Source of the DNA: an uncultured Cellvibrio sp.
GTDB taxonomy: Bacteria; Pseudomonadota; Gammaproteobacteria; Pseudomonadales; Cellvibrionaceae
Assembly: GCA_946482385.1 (NCBI GenBank)
Contig: CAMLRI010000070.1
Span: 1 to 8,214 of the forward strand
Direction: 5' to 3'
Length of the DNA: 8,214 nt
Shown: positions 1 to 4,935 of the stretch, piece after piece
Position numbering within the stretch: the stretch's first letter is position 1
Layout of the letters: every line of letters begins with the position of its first letter
The notes under the pieces: generated by a model
Told to the model about the DNA's origin: nothing
The model's database searches: none
The model's input: the letters and a program-made list of their open reading frames with translations, nothing else
Made by a program: the position numbers and the translations under genes

Positions 1-1
1 T

Positions 2-2533
2 GAGCGCGACCCCAAAGAGCTGTTATTCGCTTTTAAGCAGCGCTGCCTGGTGCATTTTGCGGTTGATACCGAGCAGGTGTACATGACCACCAAGCTCGAA
101 GGTAAAGACACCTTCTTTTTACCCTTTAACCTGGGCCATAACTTTGGTGCCGGTAACCCCCCGGCCGCAGGCGATGTGCGCACCGGTTATTTGTGGCACA
201 AGGTGCTGACCCGCGACAGCCTGATGGATATTCTGGCGCGCTTTATCCATTTGGATGTGGAAGAAAAAACCGTCGTTACCGACAAGGGTCTTAAACGTCA
301 CCGCAAAGAAACGATGATTTTCCCGCGCTATCACCAGCTGGATGCGGTACGGGCACTCACCGGCCATGCGCAAGCCAATGGCTCGGGGCACAATTATTTA
401 ATTCAGCACTCAGCGGGTTCGGGTAAATCCAACTCCATTGCTTGGTTGGCGCACCGCTTAAGCAGTTTGCACGATGCTAACGATGACAAGATTTTTCATT
501 CGGTGGTGGTGATTACTGATCGGCGCGTACTCGACCAGCAACTGCAAGACACCATCTTCCAGTTTGAGCACAAGCTGGGCGTGGTGCAGAAGATCGACGA
601 AAACACCCAACAGCTCGCCAAAGCGCTGGCCGATGGCGTGCCGATTATTATTTCCACCATCCAGAAATTCCCCTTTATTTCCCAAGCCATCCGCACCATG
701 GAAGCCAACGGTAAGGGCGTGGCTATTGCTACCGAAGGCAAGCGCTTTGCGGTGATTGTGGACGAAGCCCACAGCTCGCAAAGCGGCGAAACCGCCATGG
801 AACTGCGCAAAATTTTAAACAAAGACGGCATTGAAGCGGCCATTGCCGAACAACTGCTGGATATGGACGACGATGCCCTGAGTGAGGACGCCAAAAAAGA
901 GCTGCTGCGCGAACAACTCAAACGCGCCAAACAGCCCAACCTGAGCTTTTTTGCCTTTACCGCTACGCCCAAATTCAAAACACTGGCGGTGTTCAATGAG
1001 CCGGGGCCCGATGGCAAAGCGCCGTTTCATCACTACAGCATGCGCCAGGCCATTGAAGAGGGCTTTATTCACGATGTGCTGGCGCACTACACCTGTTACA
1101 AGCGCTATTACAAGCTGATTCAAAAAGTAGAGGCCGACCCAGAAGTGCCACGCCGCAAAGCCGCTCGCGCCCTGGCGCGCTTTGTGGAGTTTCACGATTA
1201 TGAAATCGCGCAAAAGGTAGAAGTGATTGTGGAGCATTTTCGCACCCACACTCGCCATAAAATCGGTGGCCGCGCTAAAGCCATGGTGGTGACCGGCTCA
1301 CGTGAACACGCGGTGCGCTACAAGCTGGGCTTTGATAAATACATCAAAGACAAGGGCTATACCGATGTGAAATCACTGGTGGCCTTTTCAGGCGAGATCA
1401 CATTGAAAGAATTCGCCGATAAAAAGTTCACCGAAATGAATATGAATGACGGCATTAAAGAATCGGAATTGCCGGAAAAATTCAACACCGAGGAATATCA
1501 GGTGCTACTGGTGGCCGAAAAATACCAGACAGGGTTTGATCAGCCATTACTGCACAGTATGTATGTGGATAAGCGTTTATCGGGTATTCAGGCCGTACAA
1601 ACTCTGTCGCGTTTAAACCGTACTACACGCGGAAAAACCGATACTTTTGTGCTCGATTTTGTGAATGAGCCAGAAGATATTTACACCGCGTTCAAACCCT
1701 ATTTTGAGACCACCGACAAGGGCGAGGACACTGACCCGCAGCAACTCAACACGCTGGCGCATACGCTGGCGGGGTGGAAAGTGTACACCGAGGCCGAAGT
1801 TAGCGCCTGGTGTGAAATCTGGTTCCGCAACCGTTTAAACCCCACCGGTGGTGAGCATAAAAAACTCAATGGCATTCTTGATCTGGCCATTGAGCGCTAT
1901 AAAGCGCTGAGCGAAGAAGACCAAAATTTACTTAAAAGCCAGCTAGTAAGTTTTCGCAATTTGTACGGCTTTATCTCGCAGATTATTCCCTATCAGGATT
2001 CCGGCCACGAAAAGCTCTACACCTACGCCCGCTTTTTATTGACCAAACTGCCACGCACCCCGGATAACCGCACCGTGCAGGTGGATGATGAGGTGGAGTT
2101 GAAATACTACCGCCTGCAAAAAATCAGCGAAGGCGCCATTGATTTAAAAGTGGGTGAACCCGAAGCCCTGTATGGCCCCACCGAAGTCGGCACTGGTCAA
2201 GCCGACGAAGAAGTACAGCTTTCAACGCTGGTGGATAAACTCAACGAGCGCTTCGGCACCGAATTTACCCCAGCCGACCAATTATTTTTTGACCAGGTGC
2301 GTGAAACCGCTGTGGCCAACGAGCAATTGCGTCAGGCAGTCATGGCCAACAGCATGGAAAATTTTGAGCCGGTATTTAACAAACAGCTCGAAAACCTGTT
2401 TATTGAGCGCATGGACGGCAACGAGGAAATTTTTGTGCGTCTGATGAACGATGAGGCATTCCGAAACATTGCGGCCAGCCATTTGATGCGGGCGGTGTAC
2501 CAGCAGATTCGCACCTCGGGTGAGGGTGAGTGA
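2..2533 (+). CDS. hsdR: Type I restriction enzyme, R (motor/endonuclease) subunit, 5'-partial
   Basis: This is the ATP-dependent DNA-translocating and cleaving subunit of a type I restriction-modification complex, which acts with HsdM and HsdS. The frame is open from base 2 through the GTG at 50, so the gene enters from the left and 50 is not its start. Counting that GTG as residue 1, superfamily 2 helicase motifs appear in order: a Q-motif-like YHQLDAVRAL (94-103), Walker A SAGSGKS (121-127), DEAH (238-241), TAT (304-306), TGFDQP (494-499) and QAVQTLSRLNR (514-524). The FLPFN and GAGNP segments (23-36) are typical of the HsdR region just before the motor. The C-terminal 300 residues resemble the helical HsdR tail. 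The PD-(D/E)XK nuclease domain should lie upstream, outside the window. No frameshift or internal stop is seen, so this part looks intact. No HsdM or HsdS follows, so those genes are expected to the left. Family assignment is very secure; the specificity cannot be told. Confidence 0.96.
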   Translation, partial: ERDPKELLFAFKQRCLVHFAVDTEQVYMTTKLEGKDTFFLPFNLGHNFGAGNPPAAGDVRTGYLWHKVLTRDSLMDILARFIHLDVEEKTVVTDKGLKRHRKETMIFPRYHQLDAVRALTGHAQANGSGHNYLIQHSAGSGKSNSIAWLAHRLSSLHDANDDKIFHSVVVITDRRVLDQQLQDTIFQFEHKLGVVQKIDENTQQLAKALADGVPIIISTIQKFPFISQAIRTMEANGKGVAIATEGKRFAVIVDEAHSSQSGETAMELRKILNKDGIEAAIAEQLLDMDDDALSEDAKKELLREQLKRAKQPNLSFFAFTATPKFKTLAVFNEPGPDGKAPFHHYSMRQAIEEGFIHDVLAHYTCYKRYYKLIQKVEADPEVPRRKAARALARFVEFHDYEIAQKVEVIVEHFRTHTRHKIGGRAKAMVVTGSREHAVRYKLGFDKYIKDKGYTDVKSLVAFSGEITLKEFADKKFTEMNMNDGIKESELPEKFNTEEYQVLLVAEKYQTGFDQPLLHSMYVDKRLSGIQAVQTLSRLNRTTRGKTDTFVLDFVNEPEDIYTAFKPYFETTDKGEDTDPQQLNTLAHTLAGWKVYTEAEVSAWCEIWFRNRLNPTGGEHKKLNGILDLAIERYKALSEEDQNLLKSQLVSFRNLYGFISQIIPYQDSGHEKLYTYARFLLTKLPRTPDNRTVQVDDEVELKYYRLQKISEGAIDLKVGEPEALYGPTEVGTGQADEEVQLSTLVDKLNERFGTEFTPADQLFFDQVRETAVANEQLRQAVMANSMENFEPVFNKQLENLFIERMDGNEEIFVRLMNDEAFRNIAASHLMRAVYQQIRTSGEGE

Positions 2534-2543
2534 AGTGAGCGAC

Positions 2544-2574
2544 GGCAGTTATTCGATGATTTCGAATAACTGCC
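2544..2574. repeat. Perfect 13-bp inverted repeat just after hsdR
   Basis: The arm ggcagttattcga (2544-2556) pairs perfectly with tcgaataactgcc (2562-2574) across the 5-base loop tgatt. It starts 10 bases after the hsdR stop, where a transcription terminator would be expected. There is no T-run after it on either strand, so it is not a classical intrinsic terminator. It may instead protect the mRNA 3' end, or be a palindromic repeat element. The pairing is seen directly; the role is inferred. Confidence 0.7.
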
Positions 2575-2600
2575 TAATCGAAGCGGGCACCTCTATAGTC

Positions 2601-2624
2601 ACCACGCAAGTTACCACGCAAGTC
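2601..2624. repeat. 12-bp direct tandem repeat, two copies
   Basis: Two adjacent copies of accacgcaagt(t/c) occupy 2601-2612 and 2613-2624 and differ only at the last base. In one plus-strand frame each copy encodes Thr-Thr-Gln-Val, giving VTTQVTTQV. The second copy also forms the left arm of a small stem with 2626-2631. Confidence 0.75.
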
Positions 2625-2732
2625 AGCGTGGGCAGGTCCCTGCCTTCAGGTAAAGCCTTGCACCTACCCGCAGCACCCAGAACAGGCCAGCTCCATGGAT
2701 GGCGCTGAGTACAATCCCAATTCAACTGCGCC

Positions 2733-2742
2733 GGGGGGGGGG
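2733..2742. repeat. G10 homopolymer tract
   Basis: Ten consecutive G residues lie 123 bases upstream of the yigZ start. Runs of this length are prone to slippage during replication and are also a common place for sequencing error. No reading frame that would be switched by a length change is evident here, so any effect would have to be on promoter spacing. Confidence 0.8.
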
Positions 2743-2865
2743 AATCCGAACCCCGCTCCTATATCAGTAAATTATTGGCCGTGCTTAAAGGTGATATGAC
2801 CCGCTAAACTTGGCACCACCCTGCCCTGTGCCCCAAGGGCTTTTCCGCTTTTTCTTGGAGCCTGA

Positions 2866-3495
2866 ATGCCCAGTTACACCATCCTCTCCCGCGCGGTGGA
2901 ATCCACCACCGAAGAAAAAAACAGTGAGTTTTTAACCTTTTTGCATCCTGTCACTTCACGTGAAGAGGCGATGACGCATGTGGACGCTTATCGCAAACAA
3001 TACCCGGATGCGGCTCATGTGTGTTGGGCTTATGTGATTGGCAATACGCGGCAACCGCAGACCCAGGCGTTTAGTGATGACGGCGAGCCTTCGGGTACAG
3101 CGGGTAAGCCTATGTTGCATGTTTTAACGGAGCGGGATGTAGGCAATTCCCTGGCGGTGGTGGTGCGTTATTTTGGCGGGGTGAAACTGGGGGCTGGTGG
3201 TTTGGTGCGGGCTTATTCCGGGGCGGTTTCCCAGGCGGTGAATAGGGCTGAACTGGTTGTGGTTACGCCCAGGGTGGAATGTGAGGTGCTGGTGGATTTT
3301 GCCCGCGAGGCCAAGGTGCGCCATTGGGTGGGCCAGTTTCAGGGGCAGATACTTGCGGTGGATTACGCGGCACGGGTGAGCCTGCGCATTAGCCTGGAAG
3401 AGGCAATGTTGCCGCAGTTTACCCAGCAGTTAATTAATGAAACGGCGGGCGAGGCGGTGATAAGGGGAGTGGTGTGTGCCCACCTTGGGCAATGA
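2866..3495 (+). CDS. yigZ: YigZ / IMPACT family protein (UPF0029)
   Basis: This 209-residue protein matches the bacterial YigZ family in length and layout. The N-terminal UPF0029/IMPACT domain spans roughly residues 18-125 and carries the family signatures DDGEPSGTAGKP (71-82) and RYFGGVKLGAGGLVRAY (101-117). Residues of about 140-195 fit the small C-terminal DUF1949 domain, which has an EF-G domain IV-like fold in known members. There is no signal peptide or membrane segment, so it should be cytoplasmic. Eukaryotic IMPACT relatives act in translational control by antagonising GCN2 activation; the role of the bacterial protein is poorly defined, with a ribosome or nucleic-acid link only suspected. 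The start is supported by TTGGAG ending 5 bases before the ATG. It stands alone, 332 bases after hsdR and 146 bases before the next gene. The family call is secure; the function is open. Confidence 0.95.
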   Translation: MPSYTILSRAVESTTEEKNSEFLTFLHPVTSREEAMTHVDAYRKQYPDAAHVCWAYVIGNTRQPQTQAFSDDGEPSGTAGKPMLHVLTERDVGNSLAVVVRYFGGVKLGAGGLVRAYSGAVSQAVNRAELVVVTPRVECEVLVDFAREAKVRHWVGQFQGQILAVDYAARVSLRISLEEAMLPQFTQQLINETAGEAVIRGVVCAHLGQ

Positions 3496-3497
3496 TT

Positions 3498-3537
3498 ACC
3501 CCCTTTGTAAAAGGGGGTCGGCGCAGCCGGGGGGATT
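3498..3537. repeat. GC-rich palindromic element after yigZ, possible dispersed repeat
   Basis: A perfect 9-bp stem, acccccttt (3498-3506) with aaagggggt (3510-3518), has the 3-base loop gta. It is followed directly by a second small stem, cggc/gccg (3519-3522 with 3526-3529, loop gca), and a run of G leading into attta. It begins 2 bases after the yigZ stop. There is no U-tract after the stem on the plus strand. The C5T3/A3G5 palindrome joined to a small GC hairpin resembles intergenic palindromic repeats scattered in other gammaproteobacterial genomes. It could act as a terminator or mRNA stabiliser for yigZ. The repeat status is inferred, as only one copy is in the window. Confidence 0.55.
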
Positions 3538-3641
3538 TACGCATTAAAAATTTCCCCGCCCTGTCGAATTACCGCAACCTGTATCGACTAAGTGATGACC
3601 CCTTATTGGTCTTTACCCATTTATAGAAAGGAGCAAGTGCG

Positions 3642-4499
3642 ATGAAAGTGATGGTAATGGTAAAAGCCTCCCCCGGTTCCGAGGCCGGCAAAATGCCCAG
3701 CGAGGCGCTAATGAGCGCGATGATGGCGTTTAATGAAGAGCTGGTGAAAGCAGGCATTATGGAAGCGGGCGATGGCTTGAAGCCCAGCAGCGAGGGCGTG
3801 CGGGTGAGGTTTAGCGGCGCCGACCGCGTGGTGACAGCCGGCCCCTTTACCGAAACCAATGAATTAATTGCGGGTTATTGGATTTGGAATGTGAAATCCA
3901 TGGAGGAAGCCATTGAGTGGGTGAAAAAGTGCCCCAATCCCATGGAGGAAGAAGATTCCGATATTGAAATACGCACCTTTTATGACATAAACGACTTTGC
4001 CGCGGCAGACCCCAGTGGCGAAGCCCGCGCTAAGGAAGAGGCACTGCGCCGCACCATGGCCATGCGCCAGGCCAAGGTGAATAACTATTTATTTTTCTCT
4101 GGCCGTTGCGATGAAGCCATGCAGTTTTACCAGCAACACCTGGGCGCTGAGGTGACATTTTTAATTCGCTTTAACGAAAGCCCCGAGCCTATGCCCGAGG
4201 GAATATTGCAACCCGGGTTTGAAACCAAGGTGATGCACGCCGAACTGGCCATTGGCGATATTTGCCTGATGGTGTCGGACGGCTGTAATGATACGGAAAA
4301 GTTCAGTGGCTTCCGTATAGCGCTAACCATTTCCAGCGAGGAGGAAGCCAGGCGGGTGTTTACAGCCCTGGCCAGTGGCGGCGGCAAGGTGGATATGCCC
4401 CTAACGCCCACCTTTTGGTCGCCGCTATACGGCCAGGTAACCGATCAATTTGGCGTGGGCTGGATGGTAATGCTGCCCGGTGCTGATGAACAGCCATAA
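3642..4499 (+). CDS. YCII (DGPF)-PhnB-like VOC fusion protein
   Basis: This 285-residue protein joins two small alpha/beta domains. Residues 1-118 match the YCII-related/DGPF family: it begins MKVMVMVKA, carries VTAGPFTETNELIAGYW (64-80), a variant of the DGPF signature, and closes with the helix SMEEAIEWVKKCP and the strand EIRTFYDINDF. A charged linker spans about 119-145. Residues 146-280 match PhnB-like members of the VOC (glyoxalase/bleomycin-resistance) superfamily: NNYLFFSGRCDEAMQFYQQ, MHAEL (198-202) and the closing FWSPLYGQVTDQFGVGWMV pattern. Metal-binding residues are not clearly assignable, and many PhnB-like proteins have no known substrate. The start has a good site, AAAGGAG at 3627-3633, 8 bases before the ATG. 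YCII/DGPF genes often sit next to an ECF sigma factor gene; none is present here. No signal peptide, so probably cytoplasmic. Domain calls are confident; the reaction is unknown. Confidence 0.88.
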   Translation: MKVMVMVKASPGSEAGKMPSEALMSAMMAFNEELVKAGIMEAGDGLKPSSEGVRVRFSGADRVVTAGPFTETNELIAGYWIWNVKSMEEAIEWVKKCPNPMEEEDSDIEIRTFYDINDFAAADPSGEARAKEEALRRTMAMRQAKVNNYLFFSGRCDEAMQFYQQHLGAEVTFLIRFNESPEPMPEGILQPGFETKVMHAELAIGDICLMVSDGCNDTEKFSGFRIALTISSEEEARRVFTALASGGGKVDMPLTPTFWSPLYGQVTDQFGVGWMVMLPGADEQP

Positions 4500-4555
4500 C
4501 CATAAAGGGTGGTGCGTTGGCGGATTATTCTGTAACCGCACAAAGGCTATTACCT

Positions 4556-4629
4556 AAAAAACCATAGGTTGTATTAAAAAATGTTGTAATCGTTTTTTAA
4601 TACAACCGTTTTTTATGGTTTGGTTTTTT
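4556..4629 (+). terminator. Intrinsic terminator-like inverted repeat after the YCII-VOC gene
   Basis: A perfect 15-bp stem, ggttgtattaaaaaa (4567-4581) with ttttttaatacaacc (4593-4607), encloses an 11-base loop. It is followed at once by G and then six T (4609-4614). An outer pairing of aaaccata (4559-4566) with tatggttt (4614-4621) can extend it, and another six T follow at 4624-4629. A run of A precedes the left arm (4556-4561), so the structure could also terminate transcription coming from the right. It lies 57 bases past the stop of the YCII-VOC gene. The stem is AT-rich at its tip, with its four G-C pairs in the lower part. Confidence 0.75.
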
Positions 4630-4760
4630 ACTAAAAAAACATTTACCTGGCGGCTGCTAACCAAATCTTATTAGCCAAAATATTTTCATATCATCTATTC
4701 AAAAGTGGCAATTTACCAGCGCCATTTTTTTAACGCTGCTGTAACCCTGCATAAAATTTT

Positions 4761-4789
4761 TTTTTGGTATACCCAAATAATCCTATAAA
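4761..4789 (+). promoter_or_regulatory. Weak candidate sigma-70 promoter for the CBM6 gene
   Basis: A good -10-like TATAAA (4784-4789) lies 17 bases after TTTTTG (4761-4766), which is a poor -35 match. Transcription from here would begin near 4796 and give a leader of about 140 bases containing the palindrome and the hairpin. AT-rich DNA gives many chance matches, so this is tentative. Confidence 0.25.
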
Positions 4790-4817
4790 ACCCCTGCATT
4801 TTGTTGGTTAGTAAATT

Positions 4818-4830
4818 TTCTGCAGCAGAA
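4818..4830. promoter_or_regulatory. 13-base palindrome, possible operator
   Basis: ttctgc-a-gcagaa is a perfect palindrome around one central base. It lies 118 bases before the chosen start of the CBM6 gene and just after the candidate promoter. Its size and symmetry would suit a dimeric regulator such as a LacI- or GntR-type protein, but no regulator gene is in the window and the site could be chance. Confidence 0.35.
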
Positions 4831-4863
4831 GCCTTCTAAACTTAAAGGGATTTCCCCTCTCCA

Positions 4864-4883
4864 CAGTGACTTATCTGTCACTG
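4864..4883 (+). promoter_or_regulatory. Leader hairpin upstream of the CBM6 gene
   Basis: cagtgac (4864-4870) pairs perfectly with gtcactg (4877-4883) around the loop ttatct. It ends 52 bases before the ATG and 37 bases before the ribosome-binding site, so it does not itself hide the site. No T-run follows, so it is not an intrinsic terminator. A role in mRNA stability or as a protein-binding site is possible but unproven. It does not resemble a cyclic-di-GMP riboswitch that I can recognise. Confidence 0.4.
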
Positions 4884-4920
4884 CATCAACCTAGTTTTTA
4901 GCATGGAGTTTGCTGTTATT

Positions 4921-4927
4921 GAGGAGG
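4921..4927 (+). promoter_or_regulatory. Strong ribosome-binding site that sets the CBM6 gene start
   Basis: GAGGAGG lies 8 bases before the ATG at 4936. The earlier in-frame ATG at 4903 has no comparable site and would add only 11 residues. Two later in-frame ATGs at 5155 and 5170, just before the hydrophobic segment, also lack a site. The start at 4936 is therefore preferred, which keeps the N-terminal MshEN-like motifs in the protein. Confidence 0.85.
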
Positions 4928-4935
4928 TTTACGCA

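Larger units (their letters stand above)
2534..2865. other. Gene-poor spacer between hsdR and yigZ
   Basis: This 332-base stretch holds no convincing gene. Its left third is rich in small secondary structures: a perfect 13-bp hairpin, a 12-bp tandem repeat, the overlapping stem ccacgc/gcgtgg (2614-2619 with 2626-2631) and ggcagg/cctgcc (2631-2636 with 2639-2644). The middle has a run of ten G. A 62-codon frame opening at a GTG inside the end of hsdR (2520-2708) has no ribosome-binding site and no recognisable domain. I see no convincing promoter for yigZ, although one must lie here unless transcription reads through from hsdR. Confidence 0.6.
4500..4902. other. AT-rich intergenic region upstream of the CBM6 gene
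   Basis: This 403-base region carries no gene. It is clearly more AT-rich than the flanking coding DNA, especially 4540-4830. It contains, in order, a small imperfect inverted repeat with arms gtgcg/cgcac (4512-4516 with 4537-4541), the terminator-like repeat, a T9 run (4757-4765), a 13-base palindrome (4818-4830) and a leader hairpin (4864-4883). The size of the region and its structures suggest that the downstream gene is controlled from here. Confidence 0.7.

Noticed and set aside
2..2533. HsdR missing its nuclease domain
   Set aside because: The frame is open to the window edge, so the nuclease region is simply outside the window; there is no evidence of truncation.
2520..2708. 62-codon plus-strand frame after hsdR
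   Set aside because: It begins inside hsdR at a GTG with no ribosome-binding site, covers a hairpin and a tandem repeat, and has no domain. I treat it as non-coding or at most a relic.
2738..2760. tRNA T-arm-like sequence on the minus strand (GGTTCGGATTCC type)
   Set aside because: The loop has G where the invariant A58 is expected, the stem pairs poorly, and no convincing anticodon or D arm could be folded in the adjoining bases.
4796..4920. Cyclic-di-GMP riboswitch in the CBM6 leader
   Set aside because: I do not see the conserved core of either known class; only simple hairpins are present.
4903..4935. Upstream ATG start for the CBM6 gene
   Set aside because: It lacks a ribosome-binding site, whereas the ATG at 4936 has GAGGAGG at ideal spacing.
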